A program made the translations under genes and the position numbers. The notes beneath the pieces are model-generated. The model saw nothing but the letters and a program-made list of their open reading frames with translations, made no database searches and had not been told where the DNA came from. Shown here in pieces: positions 1 through 11,625 of a stretch of DNA of 64,000 nt. The DNA comes from Aphrophora alni (lineage: Eukaryota > Arthropoda > Insecta > Hemiptera > Aphrophoridae), in the NCBI GenBank assembly GCA_963513935.1, contig OY740777.1, positions 11,333,092-11,397,091 of the forward strand, read 5' to 3'. The first letter of the stretch is position 1, and each line of letters starts with the position of its first letter.

Positions 1-54
<54 letters not shown>
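1..54. repeat. (GA)n microsatellite
   Basis: An almost uninterrupted AG dinucleotide run opens the window, so its true left limit is not visible. A short G-rich, purine-only tail follows to about position 90. Confidence 0.95.
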
Positions 55-58
<4 letters not shown>

Positions 59-719
59 GGGGGAGATAAATAGAGGGATAGGAGAGAGTGGTGAATAAAA
101 TAAGAGTAAATAAGGAATTAAAAAAATTAAAAACAGGAAAAAGTGTAGAAATTTAGGAAAAATAATGGAAACTAATAAAGGAAATAAAGAGAGGAAACAA
201 TGATTAAATATTTGTGTAATACATACTGAGAAACGAAGTAATTGCTAAATTATGAAAAACAAAGGATACAATTTTTTGGAGGTAACATAGTAATAGAGAA
301 GAGTAAGAGATGAAATTAGAAAACAGACAGAATGAGAGTGGATGCTATTGAATTTCTTAATAATATTTTCATTTACTTTTATGAACATCAAAATAAAAAA
401 TAAAACACATTTAGTAACAAAAATGTAGACATGTGTAAAATCAATGTAAATGGACGAACTATCCTAAAATATATATAAAGGACATATTTTAAATTTCAGA
501 GAGTGCTGTTCACACCCATGTTGCGTATGTTCTAAAACTCACCATGTATCAAGCTTTAAATATTGCAAAAAGGAAACTTTGTTCTCCCTGTCACGCCGAA
601 ACTTTATAATATTAAAAAACACGTTTACAGCATCAACACTTATCCAAGAAACTTTTTAATATCCACCCGTTACAACGTTAGAACTAAGCAATACTAAATC
701 AAAATTATCAAAAAAGAAA
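55..719. other. AT-rich noncoding stretch
   Basis: Purine-rich near the microsatellite, then plain AT-rich DNA. I see no ORF of note, no repeat-family member and no RNA gene. Confidence 0.6.
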
Positions 720-900
720 CTGTCCCTTTTAGCCGCTCAACCCTCAGGTACAGGACCACTTTCCACGCATATACGTGACCACGTGCGTAGGGAACTATTA
801 ATAATGCAAGGGAGCTTTGGTACAGGTGGGAATTTTCACGCACTAATGTTGGCTAATCTGATCTTTGCGATTAACCTGTCCTTTTAAGGCGTTAGTCCGC
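720..900. other. GC-richer single-copy patch
   Basis: Composition rises sharply relative to its surroundings and holds CACGTG- and TACGTGAC-like words (E-box/CRE-like) near 770-790. No ORF or splice signal is convincing. It could be a regulatory element or an old exon. Only the composition shift and the words themselves are seen. Confidence 0.3.
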
Positions 901-1199
901 TGTGATTTATGTTTCTGATAATGAAGTGAAATCATAAATAATTCCGACAGGGAAATTTTTGAATTTAAATTGTACGAAGTGCGGTCAAGCTACTTGTTTT
1001 GCATGTTAATTTAGAAATAAATAATTCAAAATTAAAGCGGTAATTTTGTACGGCGTTTTTGTAGGTAGGGGGTCGATAGCTTAGATCGGTTTTGTCCGGG
1101 TTCAAATAGTATGACATGATAATATTTAGCTGTGTACATGTGCACAAAAAACAAACTGATTTATGTTGTAAAGTTGTAATTAATGCTGTCGATTTGATC

Positions 1200-1390
1200 C
1201 TGGAATTGTGTAAGGATCAAGCTTCGCTAATTTTATCTTGTTTTTTTAAGGCGAAATAATTTTCGATTACTTATATAACAGTCTAATATATCATGAGGAT
1301 CTGAAGAGAACAAGAGTTGGTCAAGAGAAACTTGATAGGATAGATGAAAACAATTTAGTTCCATCGGTATTGCCAATCCAGTACTCACTA
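1200..1390 (+). repeat. Family A dispersed repeat, copy 1
   Basis: Carries the family core GAAGAGAACAAGAGTTG at about 1303 followed by GTCAAGAGAAACTTGATAGG, as in copies near 7.7, 33.1, 36.1, 48.1 and 63.2 kb. It is preceded by the AAGGCGAAA word seen upstream of other copies. It is diverged and incomplete at the 3' side, where the family's TGTAGATCC..GCT block is missing. Confidence 0.6.
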
Positions 1391-1554
1391 TAAGCAAGCC
1401 TTTGAGAGTCCTTAACTTTTTAAAAAATAAACAATTATTCGAAGAATGTATTTCTGTAAACAATAATTTGAATAACAATTCAACCGTCAACTATTGGTAA
1501 AAACAACTTGTATTGTTTGATAGGCGTCTGTTGAATCACATGGGACTAATCAAT

Positions 1555-1606
1555 GATTGATTATAGAGTGACATAATATTGAGGATGTAATTTTCCGTCC
1601 TCTTCT
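1555..1606 (-). repeat. Family E repeat, isolated minus-strand copy
   Basis: Read on the minus strand this contains AAATTACATCCTCAATA and CACTCTATAATCAAT, matching the starts of the repeats at 54829-54900 and 55960-56060. It is therefore a detached copy of the family clustered 54 kb away. Confidence 0.55.
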
Positions 1607-1639
1607 CAACTCTCGGTAGAGTACAAAGTGATAAGCACC

Positions 1640-2089
1640 CCGGTAGCTAATAAGTTATTCGTTATTTTACTACACCATCCAAATATTCTTCAGTCATTAC
1701 CTGTTAATATTACAGGTAATAAGGTGATATTAAAATTGTTGTTAAAAAACCAAAATTGGAAGTTAATTATAAATAATTTCGTTGCTAATTATTTTTACAT
1801 GACCAGTAAGTAATCGCCAATATTTAGATGTATTATTGTGATATATGCAATTTTATTGGCGTCATGTTTATAACTTTTCTTTGGACATCGTCGTACAATC
1901 CAACAATCATTAGACAAATTTTTCACTCCCCAATTCACAAAAACAAAAATTATATTAGTCGTCATTACCTCAAAAATGTCTCTAATGTTAGTAAAAAATA
2001 TATATATGCTAGTGTTTCAAGAGGAAAGGTATAATTTACTTTATAAATTGACTTTATCGGTAAATTTAAAGGAATAAACTATATATTAA
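1640..2089. other. AT-rich noncoding stretch
   Basis: Two short open frames occur here (61 and 68 codons), but they have strongly AT-biased composition and no recognisable motif. I see nothing functional. Confidence 0.5.
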
Positions 2090-2740
2090 TATATGTCTGG
2101 AAACTTTCGTTTTCCATCTGTCGGCCGTTTTGTTTTTTAATAAAAATAACGATAACTTTAGAAATTAATATAGTTTTGAGTTTAAATTTTGTAAACACAT
2201 TTTTTATGCTACTCTTTACTACCATGCTTAAAAATTTATTATGTAAATTTACAAAATGCCCGCCGTTTAAACGGTTTATTGTTAAATTTCGAAAAATTAT
2301 TCGTTTTACAAAAAATGTACAAGAGACCTAATATTCTAATAATTTCCTCTTCTAACATAAACAAAATTCTCTAGGTTACAGGACATTCCTTCAAGTTACA
2401 GAAGAAATGCATAAAGATTTTGTTAGTCATCAAAAAATTAAACTTTTTTGTCTCTTCTAATTAAAAAAAAAATTAACGGTTTTCTACGTCACAAATTATA
2501 AAAGGCAGCCATCTTGAGATTAAATTCGTTGTTTTTGGTACACATGCTAAACGTTACATAAAAAATGTATTTACCAAATCTGAACTCAATATCCTGTCCA
2601 TTTCTAAAGAGTTGACGTTTTTGTTAAAACAAAATGGAGGATAGACGGAAAACTAAACAAGATAAGGCTTTGACTTTTTTCTTGAATATTATCTCCTATA
2701 AATCAGTTCCTGAAATGTTAAAATAATTTCTAGACACCCT
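2090..2740 (+). mobile_element. Family B foldback-type repeat, degenerate
   Basis: Contains the family's hallmark pieces: a GCCCGCCGTTTAAACGG block, the ACAAAATGGAGGATAGACGGAAAACTAA region, and a terminal GACACCCTGTAAC at about 2735. Similar pieces occur near 25.5, 42.3 and 51.9 kb. It is non-coding. It is probably an old non-autonomous DNA transposon; boundaries are approximate. Confidence 0.5.
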
Positions 2741-2999
2741 GTAACTTATATAATAAAAAACACTTGACATCAATTTTGTGAATCACCAAGTAAATTTAAT
2801 GTTTAAAAGTCACATAAAATTAAATCGCCTAAAAAAAGTAATATTTTTAAAAAAAATCAATAGAAGGAAAATAATCGACTTATTGCCGTTATTTTTACAA
2901 TTTACATTTTTAAAAAGGAAAGTAATTAACTTTGTAACAATTTAAATATTGCCTTAACTTACTAAACCTTGTGATTTATATTTCTGAGATATTTTTAAT

Positions 3000-3250
3000 T
3001 AGGAAATACTCCCTAACAATGGCGGCACTAATATAAGTGAGAGGGTGGTTTTGTTGCAAACTCCAAGGAGGGATGGTACTGATTAATTCAGAAGGGCGGT
3101 GGAGTGCTAAGGGGCATTTGATTTGAGCCACATCCTGGACCACAAGGATGTCTGGGGAATATCAATCAGGAGAGGGGGTGCCTCTCTGAGTCGACTAAGA
3201 ATGCAGTATCGATGAATAAGAATCGATATTAAAGTTATCGATAAAAGGTG
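3000..3250. other. GC-richer single-copy patch
   Basis: A purine-rich, GC-richer island between AT-rich flanks, with several GGGG runs and repeated ATCGAT words (3210-3245). No open frame beyond about 50 codons. Function unknown. Confidence 0.3.
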
Positions 3251-3259
3251 AACCCTATT

Positions 3260-4660
3260 TGCTTTGTTATAAATTACACTGTGAGGTTGAGGGTATATAT
3301 TTTTATTTGTGTATTTCTTTACATGTACGTAGAGGACATTATGTGATTGGTTGTTTTTATTATTAGAGTTATAAGTAATGTAGTTTCTAGATAGAAAATT
3401 TTATTCGTTCGACTTTTTAGGAGTACTTAAAAGAATAGATAATTTTTTGTAAAATTTGATGTGTGAGATATTTTGAACATACTCGAGACGTTCAATTTTT
3501 TTTCAATTTAATTAAATATGCTAAAAATGAAAATTCCAAAAGTTTTAAAAATAACTATCTTTTCCGTAGTTATCGATAAAAAAAATCGTCCTTATTGAAT
3601 TTCCTGTGGATTCCATTTACAAGTAAATTTCAATTTATAATTTGTATGAATCAGAAATCATTACAACAACAGGCTGTTGTAGTTATTTCTATCTTAGTCA
3701 TATTTAAATATCATTTAAATTTTTTGTATTTCATAGAAAATTTACATACAAATTCCCCCCTATTACGTCAATTTTACAGTTAGATAAAGTACTAAGATAT
3801 CAGACAAATAGAGGGATTATTCGTCCTGGCATGGCTCACACTTTACCAATAACTTAAACAAAATGGCTACTTTATTTGCCCTTAGGAAAGGTTACAACTA
3901 CTGATTAGCTATACTTTTCTCACAATCTTGTAAGTTATTATATGTTGCAGAACAACTTTGTCTAAGGTTAGGTCAGGTTAGGTTGAGTATGTCTCAATAC
4001 AGTTCCATAACTCATGGTATTACTTCATGGCTATTAATGTCCTATTCATTTTCACATATGGTTACATTATTATTTATTCCTTTATGGTTATATAATATTT
4101 TTATCAGGTTTTAACCTGCTGATATAAAAAATTTAATTGCAGTAGCAGTGATAATAGAAAGTTATAAGTATGTTAGAGTTGATTGGATTATGTTACCTAG
4201 AGTCCAATAGCGTTTAAAAAAATATATTCATGGATTCTACATTTTTTAATCAGTATCTTCGTAACTGGGTTGATTCAGTTCGTAACATAAAATTAAGAGA
4301 ACTGTAAAAAAATGGTTTATTTCATTGGCTAACGAAGATGTTCGGTCGCCTAGAGAAAGTTATGTGACCGTCGAAAAAACGATGTCTTTTTTGCTCCTAT
4401 ATCCGTATTAAGTCCCCTGAATTCAAAGAAGTAGTATGTCTTTTCTGCAATGCACTATTCTACAATTCAAACGTATACAGTGATTATGTGGCATTTTTTA
4501 CTATCGATTGCAAAAGTATGGATTCTCCGGATTAGGCGTTAATTTTCCTTGCTTAATTCTGGTGTACCTACATTACCATTTCTGTGAAATTCTTGCCTAC
4601 GTTACTATCCGATTTGTGACTATTTTACATAGTAACCCTAATTTTTTTACATCTATCATT
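3260..4660. other. AT-rich noncoding stretch with TTAGG-like words
   Basis: Mostly structureless. A degenerate cluster of TTAGG-type pentamers (AGGTTAGGTCAGGTTAGG) lies at about 3965-3983. No gene-like feature. Confidence 0.5.
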
Positions 4661-5110
4661 TTTTTTTCACTACACAGCTAAATTCAATGCACCTTTCTGA
4701 ATATAATGATATATAGAAGTTGTGTAAAAGATATATATTACTATTTTTAGTGAATTTTTGAGAAAAAAAATTGATCAAATTACCTTTTTTCGTAAAATAA
4801 TTTTTTAAATTTTGAAAATGTAACAATTTTTTTTTCTTTTTCTAAATATATTCACAAATATTAGGCTACACAAAACTTTTGTATATCTTAGAAAAAGGTG
4901 GTAAGCTTTTGATTTTGGATGATACAGGTTTTTCTGAAAAATGATAACTTCGTTTTTTGACATGTAACATACTTACTCCAAAACCGTTTCAAATTTTTTT
5001 TCTTTTTACATAGATGAATTCTATGCATCTTTCTGAGTAAAATGATGTCTTATAAGTTAGGTTTTGTATAAAAATAATATTTTTACGAAAACAAAACCTT
5101 TAACATGTGC
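4660..5110 (+). repeat. Duplicated 90-bp repeat unit (two copies)
   Basis: A segment beginning TACACAGCTAAATTCAATGC at about 4671 recurs at about 5009 as TACATAGATGAATTCTATGC. Both continue into CTTTCTGA..ATAATGAT or AAATGAT. The copies are in the same orientation, about 340 bp apart and diverged. Origin unknown; probably dispersed-repeat debris. Confidence 0.5.
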
Positions 5111-5498
5111 CAGTTGTAGGGTTAAAACTATATTATTTTTATTGCAGTTCTAAAAAAAAGTAACGTTTTTTTCAATTTTTCAGACAACGTTCCACTTTAA
5201 AAATTAATAATTCGTAAATGTATTCTCCAAAGCTACCAAATATTTAGAAAGTATTCATGTAAGTGTTTTATATGGAATATTGCAATTTAACATATTTAGA
5301 TTATTTAAAACCTGTTATCAATTTCACATGAGTACTTTTCTCATCACTGATTTATCCTACAAATTCGATTATTGGTGCGTCATGTAGCTCTTTGTCGTAG
5401 CAGTTAAAATCCATAGACGTGAAAAACTTAATTTTTAATTTCTATTTCGTATAGATTTTTATTTAACAGTGTAGTTGTTTGCACCAAAACGTTAACTA

Positions 5499-5550
5499 AC
5501 TTAACCTAACCTGACCAAACCAAACCTAACATAACCTAACCTGACCAAAC
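5499..5550 (-). repeat. Degenerate TTAGG telomere-like cluster
   Basis: A run of CCTAAC-type pentamers interrupted by GACCAAAC variants. It matches the arthropod telomeric unit on the minus strand but is short, imperfect and internal. Confidence 0.6.
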
Positions 5551-5944
5551 GAATACATAGATAAGTTAATTGAAAACGGGAAAATTTATCGTGTTTTATA
5601 ATTAGAATAACAACACGATATTTAAACCAAAAATGTTTAAATGACTGCCATTTTAACATTTTAAAATCAATTTTTCTGTATATCAATAGATTTATATAAA
5701 AACACTATTGTGTCCTATATCAAATTTCATAATCCAATCCTAATTTTTGTGACAGCAGTTGAGGTTATGTACAAACGACGGTATTTTGAAAATATCTTTA
5801 TCAGATTTCTGAGGTCATGAAACGTGAAAATTAGTCAAAAAACCAATGTCGAAATTTTGGACGCTTACAAAATTTATCATATAGGCCTACTTTGTATATT
5901 GTATAAGTAGAATTATGTAAGAAGTAAAATTTTTATTACTTTAA

Positions 5945-6105
5945 TAGTCAACAAGTGATTTTATTATCACTAATTATTAAGACCTATCTTGTACAAGTGA
6001 CAAACTGGATTCGTAATGATTTATTAATATATCAATAACATAGTTTGTCACTTGTAAATGACTCCTACAGATTGAAAAAGTAGTGATAATAAACACATTT
6101 ATGGC
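5945..6105. mobile_element. Small inverted-repeat (MITE-like) element
   Basis: A perfect 14-bp inverted pair (ACAAGTGACAAACT, 5993-6006 and 6042-6055) is nested in a longer imperfect pair that includes ATTATCACTA at about 5964 and its complement at about 6081. The whole folds as a hairpin of roughly 150 nt. No ORF. The ends and any target duplication are unclear. Confidence 0.55.
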
Positions 6106-6513
6106 TTAAAACACACTTTGCTTTTTCTCTTCTCCCAGACAAAAATGTTTAAAATTCAATCCAATATGGAAATGAAATAAAACATATTTTCGAAGAACCC
6201 TCAAAATTCCAATCCAAAATCCCCCCTCTCGCACTCTCCTCCGACATGGAAATACAATTAAAGTGTAAGGAAATATTTCAAGCTTAGACGAATTTAAAAA
6301 GGAATTGTCTTTTAATCTCGCTTCCCTTTTGATTGCGTATGCAAAGGCACGCATCCTATGAGTGAGGGAGCTTTTGTGCGTACACGCATTGCAAAGATTA
6401 CGTGTTGATACTCCCCCTCCCTCCCCCCCACCTTTAGGCATCGAAATACGAGCTTTATTTGATCGTCTTTTATAAAATTCAGATATAGGAAGATGAAGTG
6501 CCGATGATTTCAT
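6106..6513 (-). other. GC-richer patch with a 135-codon open frame
   Basis: One of the longer non-repeat open frames in the window. Its product (glycine-rich stretch near residue 30, many basic residues) resembles nothing I recognise. The nucleotide sequence is polypyrimidine-rich on the plus strand (CCCCCTCCCTCCCCCCCA), which by itself suppresses stops. Probably non-coding single-copy DNA; a coding exon cannot be excluded. Confidence 0.2.
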
Positions 6514-6813
6514 CTTGGAGGATTTTCAACTGAATTTATTTTCATATTTATGAATGTGTCCCTATCTGTGAATTCTGTTTTGATGTTTTATTTCGCTATT
6601 CTACTGAAAAACAATAGAAAATAAAGATAATTACCTCTTATTTAAATAAATTAATCATGAATTCATCGAAAATAGCTTTTTTAACTATCTATGTATCTAG
6701 TACAGACAATGCTTTGTGATGGGTTAAAACATCGATTTCGGGTATTTTGTAGATTTATCCGTGTCGAAGTCATATAGAGTTTTTATTTATTTAGAATTAT
6801 GTCTGTAGTCTTG

Positions 6814-6834
6814 TTAGGTTAGGTTAGGTTAGGT
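6814..6834 (+). repeat. Interstitial (TTAGG)4
   Basis: Four perfect TTAGG units in tandem. This is the insect/arthropod telomere unit, here internal to AT-rich DNA. Confidence 0.85.
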
Positions 6835-6864
6835 ATATATTTTGGTTTTTGATTAAATCTTGTT

Positions 6865-6990
6865 TGTTACTTTTTCCCAAAACCCAAAACGTAGAGGTAG
6901 CTGCCATAACAAAATACACAATTTTTTTTTTCTTCAAAATCTGCACTACCGATTATGATCAAATTTAATAAAAGAAAGGAATCGAACAAA
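6865..6990 (+). repeat. Family C repeat fragment
   Basis: Contains GGTAGCTGCCATAA followed by a CTACCGATTATGATCAAATT block. Both occur in the same order in copies near 25.9, 36.9 and 57.3 kb. Only the central part is present. Confidence 0.45.
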
Positions 6991-7504
6991 ATAAAGAACG
7001 ATGTCTTAAAAAATGCTGCTAAAAAAAAAATAATTAACGTCTAAGCAATTGAATGAAGAGAGACATTTTCCCACATAAACATTCACTTTATTTGTGCAAC
7101 ACAAAACACAAATACAAGACGACGTTTCTTTGGCTAAGTCATCATCCTTAGCTGTTATATACACACAAAACCTACTGACATTTTTCAAAATTTCTAATTA
7201 CAACATAACCAAGGATTTCTGCTCCAATTACCGTTTAAAATATGGTTAATTAAAAGACATTCAATGGTCAATTATATTATTTTCATTGTTTGCTTAATTT
7301 TCCAAAAACTGAAATTACACACTCTTATTTGAAACTTTATTTTTTATGAATTATGGACAACTTGACAAACTTTATTATTATTTTATTTTTTAAGTACCAA
7401 TTTACCACGCTTTACATATTTTGTACCTCGTCTTTTTGTACTAATGTATGGAATATCATAGGGAAACTCAGATATGATATAAAGTTTCAATAAAGCCAGT
7501 TTGT

Positions 7505-7517
7505 GGGGGGGGGGGGG
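7505..7517 (+). repeat. Poly(G) tract
   Basis: Thirteen consecutive G residues, one of several homopolymer G/C tracts in this window. Confidence 0.9.
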
Positions 7518-7604
7518 TGGAAATTTGTTTAAAGTATGAAGTGAGATTATAAATAATGTATTTTTGTTGTTTTTAACAGGCCAACATTTCTATCTCTTCG
7601 TGTC

Positions 7605-7795
7605 ATATGGAGCTCATTTTATTGAGTAAAGCCTTAGCAATCCCAAGGGTACCTAACTGGATCTACACCTTTTCATGTTAGGTTAGATCCTCTGTTTTTT
7701 TCTCTTATCAGGTACCTTGTGACCAACTCTTGTTCTTTTCCGATCCTGACGATATTAGAGTATTCTAGGGCTAAAGGATTTAATTTATGTTCTTT
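7605..7795 (-). repeat. Family A dispersed repeat, copy 2
   Basis: Read on the minus strand: GAATACTCTAATA, then GAACAAGAGTTGGTCA, then GAGGATCTAACCTAACATG, AAAAGGTGTAGATCCAG and TTGGGATTGC. This is the full ordered set of family blocks, so this is one of the more complete copies. Non-coding. Confidence 0.75.
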
Positions 7796-8289
7796 TTACC
7801 TTTTTTTTTAAGCCGATAGTGACAGAGAAGTTTTTTTTGTCTTTAAACAACAATTATATAACAGCTATTTCTGCAACTGTTAATAATACAAAATTCTCTA
7901 AATGGGGAACAACCTGAATTTATGTAAAAAAAAAAATTGTAAACAAAAAACTAGAGAAAATGTTAATTTTAATATCAAAATAGAACTTTTTTAAATGGTA
8001 ACCTATATTTTTGATAATTCAGATTTACCCTACTAAATAAACAGTAAGTTTCATAGAATGTGTGGCGTGTAGTCGACTATTTAAGAAAAATCTGTTTTCT
8101 ATACAACGTCTTAAAATATCAAGTCCAAATTGTGTACATGCTTAAATAATAATTTACAGGGTGACTAGAAAACATTGTTGTTAAACACGTTATCGACGAT
8201 GAAAATAATAAAGTACTTAATCAAAAATAACCTCAAAATTTCAATAGAAAAAAGTTAGTATTAATAGTTTCAGTAATTGGATCGTAGTA

Positions 8290-8745
8290 AGATTTTTCAA
8301 TTTAGAGGAGGTTCCATATAACAAAAATGCCGTCTGCCAAGACTAAAAAAAATAAGACTAATGCAATACAGTACTCTCGTTGATACCCATATTTTTCCTT
8401 CATTCTTCATCCGATTTCGTTGATTTTTTTATTGAAGAGAACACACCGCTTTATGTTAACTGCGAGAAAAATCCTCCCTATCTTTAAAGGTAGTTTTTTT
8501 TAAAAAAATTGCTAAAGTAAAAAAAATGTTGTTTTGGTTTTCAAATAAAACAGAAAAGGATATTTTGAATTTGGTTCAACAAAACACATTCAGATGTACA
8601 ATACCTTTCTATTGATACCTCATTTATATTTATATCTTTAAAAACAATGAATTTATGGGTATTACTCTATTGCATTAGTCTTATGGGGGGCAAACGGCAC
8701 CGGCCGGCTACTGGAGCCTCCTCTTAATCTAAATTTTACTATTGA
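8290..8745. mobile_element. Foldback element about 450 bp
   Basis: A perfect 16-bp inverted pair (TAAGACTAATGCAATA at 8353-8368; complement at 8668-8683) is embedded in longer arms. Outside it, both arms carry GAGGAGG..TCCA and GCCGT.TGCC in the same order. The interior (about 300 bp) is AT-rich and non-coding. Typical of a long-TIR MITE. Confidence 0.6.
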
Positions 8746-8793
8746 TAGTTTATTAGTATATTCATATATTTGGGTATGTAAAAACTACTCGAC

Positions 8794-8830
8794 GTTTCAA
8801 GAGTTCGATCAACTCCCGTTCTTTAGTGAT
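8794..8830 (-). ncRNA. Hammerhead-like hairpin motif (degenerate copy)
   Basis: On the minus strand a 7-bp stem (GGGAGTT paired with AACTCTT, two G-T wobbles, loop GATCG) is followed immediately by GAAACGTCG. The upstream core reads CTAAAGA instead of CTGANGA, so it is decayed. The GAAACGTCG context and the preceding AAC match the copy at 40150-40183, but the stem sequence differs while pairing is kept. Confidence 0.4.
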
Positions 8831-9204
8831 AAACTTAACGTGAGTGTGGTATTGCGATTGTCCTACGGGTAATCTAAAAAAAGAACTCACGGTTGAAACT
8901 AAGTCTGAGTTGTAAAAATAATTAAAACCGTTTACAACAATGAACAGGAAAACGACAAAGCAACGGATTTCAAAGAACAATTTGAAATGAAATTCTACAA
9001 TGATCAACGAAACAAAATTCTTGATTTATAGGTTATTACATGGTAACGAGCATTGATTCATTATTTCGAAAAATCGTGCACTAGTTTTTATTACCAAATT
9101 ATGGGAAATGTCTAAGTAAACAATACAATAATATGAATAGTTCATCATAACTTTGAAACAAAAATAGGTTTTACTATTCCTTATATTTGATTGCGAAAAT
9201 GGTT

Positions 9205-9608
9205 TAAACATTTCAAAATGGCGAACTTTAGAAACAACTTTGAAGTGGTTCCTTCTTATCTAAAACCTACATTATTCTATGATATTAAGATACAGTTGCT
9301 AATTTGTATTTATGTATGTAAAAGTTGAGTGTAGATATATAGTGCAAAAACTTTGCACAAACTTTCCCATCCAAAAAACCTAATAAAAAAACAACCAAAA
9401 GTACACAAAAATGTCATTTCGGTGGTTCATAAACAAAAAGTAACAGAGTGGCTGAAAATAAATGACTACACATCTCATTTTTATAAAAATAATAATTCAG
9501 ATATTTTAATTTTGTTGTCCCTATCAGCTAAGGAATTGCCCCAAACATAATTCAAAAGTTTAAAATAACAAATAAGAGAGGTATTTTCAACCACCCTGTA
9601 TATTTAAA
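9205..9608 (+). mobile_element. Family B repeat fragment
   Basis: Begins around a TTTCAAAATGGCGAACTTTA block and ends in ACCACCCTGTATA at about 9594-9606, the family's terminal signature. Open frames inside are short and AT-biased. Boundaries are approximate. Confidence 0.4.
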
Positions 9609-10000
9609 TAAGGGGCTAAAATTGGCTTCGATTTTGTCATAAACATGTCCAGAGCGTAATCTATTTGATTAAAAATCGAGCTTTTAATAACGTTTGTCAG
9701 GGTTCGTTTTTTACTTGCGAATTTGGGTTATTAACTTTCACAATTTACAAAAATTTCGAACAAAAAATTATAGTCGATTTAAAAAAAAAAGTTACTGATA
9801 AAGCACAAACTTGTATATTTAGAGAGAGCAGACAAATTCACTTTATTTGAGTCTTTAGAGGCGAAAATAAAATTGGATAAAAATAGTTGGCGTCAATTTC
9901 TAGTTATTATATATAAAAAAAAAAAAAAAACAAGTCCCGAGAAATGGGCATACATACTAAATTTTATTAAAATCAGCTCACACGCTTGTGCTGTAACGAA
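9609..10000. other. AT-rich noncoding stretch with poly(A)
   Basis: Holds a run of about 17 A residues near 9916-9932 and nothing else I can name. Confidence 0.5.
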
Positions 10001-10330
10001 CTTGAAAGGCGACGGAAAGACTTGCAAACTATGACTCCAAGATTACGTTTACACAAACCGTCCTTAAGAATGAGGAGGTTATAATCTCTATAAAACAAAA
10101 AACAACTACAGTAAGACCTACAGTTTCAGAAATCTGATTAGATTAGAAAGTGAAACACTATTTACACCCTCTAGTCAAAATCTCCCTTTACACCCTCACA
10201 GGCAAAGTTGGCTCTAGGTGACCCCGATGTATCAACCCTCAGGAGATTTAGCAGGATATCCTCCAATTTATGTACGTCTCCAAAGAGCCTAAGGAGGCCT
10301 AACAAGATACGAGATTAATGTATGTTTACT
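10001..10330. other. GC-richer patch, possible decayed coding sequence
   Basis: One plus-strand frame near 10200-10310 stays open with ordinary codons (GGTGACCCCGATG reads GDPD) but is flanked by stops. TTTACACCCTC occurs twice, about 30 bp apart. It may be transposon or gene debris; I do not recognise the product. Confidence 0.2.
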
Positions 10331-11440
10331 GCAACAACAGTGGCGAATAACTGGAATATGCAAATAGTAATAGGATTTACTTTGCAAGCGTCATATCTTG
10401 AAATATGGTCTCCAATAAATAGGCTTTGTTCCAATAAGATTGAGAATCAAATAGGATTAAATATTGTGAATTTTGTTAAAGTGTGGACATATTGACGTAT
10501 TAAAGTATCATATATAAATAAATATTAACGTCTTGTGATATTGTATTTACTTTTCTTTCATTGATCTTGATGTTTAAATTGTATAATTTTCAGGATTTCC
10601 TTGTTAGGTTTTTAACAAATTTATGTAGTATTGCTTTTTTTGGACGCGATCTCTAGTCTGAATAATGTAAAGTAAGTTTTCTGCTTTATTACGTACAATT
10701 TAGGTAATATTTTCAATTAATTTTGTGTTAAAAAGTACTTCTAGAAATATTTGAGAATTTTTAATATTACCCCAAAAATAGGAAGTAGATTTTTAAGTAC
10801 TTTTTTTTCACTCGAGTTTATTAGATTTCATCAAAGATTAGTAAAAATTTGGTACAATCGTAAATTTCGCGTATGGTACAATCGTACAAAGCGTATGTTT
10901 ATGCTTTGGATAGATTATTGAAATTTTCGCTATTTTCCTTTAATAATGTCAAAATTTTAACTAAGGGAAATTAATGATAAAAATTTTTGAATATTTTTGT
11001 TTTAATTGTTTTAAATAGGAAAATAATAAAGATATACATTTCAAATCTTTCAATACTTAGCTCTAAAAAGGTTGTGTAAATACATTTAATATAAAAAATA
11101 TTATTAAATTTTTCAGACAACTTAAGGAAGAAACATAAAATAGCAAATTCATTGTTTTGGAATAGTCTGTTTTATAGATCGTGCTACAACGTACGATCAA
11201 CCCATATCTTTGCAATTGTATGTTAATATACAAATTTCTTTTAAATTACAAACTTGACTGTCGATAATAACCCCATTCTTGGGCTAACGCCTAAAACTCC
11301 CTTCTTTTTTAAGTACATTTCTTATACGTGAAAATGTTTTTGAAACAGTTTTGCCATCCAATTGAGGGAAAACGTACAAATAGGCTTGTATGTGACAAAA
11401 CAGAAATAATATCTAGTAGTTTAATAAAACGTAAAACCTT
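10331..11440. other. AT-rich noncoding stretch
   Basis: Contains two close GGTACAATCGTA words (about 10851 and 10876), otherwise featureless. No ORF or repeat-family member noted. Confidence 0.5.
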
Positions 11441-11447
11441 TCTAGGG

Positions 11448-11625
11448 AGGTTGATCCCAAACATTGAAAGGCAATAAAAATTTAAGAGGATATTGCTGGT
11501 GCCGATTACTAATTCAATAACCTTGTACGGAGCTGAGATCAGAGCGAGTTGTCTCGGACAGGAAAAGTAGTCGAGGGTAATAGCTTCTGTGCAAAGGACG
11601 AGGGCGCTAAAGAGTTGCGTGCAAT
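11448..11625 (+). pseudogene. LINE reverse transcriptase C-terminal remnant (R1/I type)
   Basis: A single plus-strand frame with two in-frame stops keeps the conserved order of the end of a non-LTR reverse transcriptase. It reads RLIPNI, then KRILL, NSITLYGAEI (the NSxLLYGAEIW block that follows the palm/thumb in R1- and I-type LINEs), then EK.SRVIASVQRTRAL, matching the VQRTGALRV-type segment before the AYRTVS motif. The catalytic FADD-type box is not present in this fragment. It is a short dead fragment with no RNase H or endonuclease nearby. Family placement comes from motif recall, not alignment; the exact clade is uncertain. Confidence 0.7.

Noticed and set aside
1090..1110. tRNA B-box-like GGGTTCAAATAG
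   Set aside because: No matching A box or cloverleaf arms could be folded around it. No other tRNA candidates were convincing.
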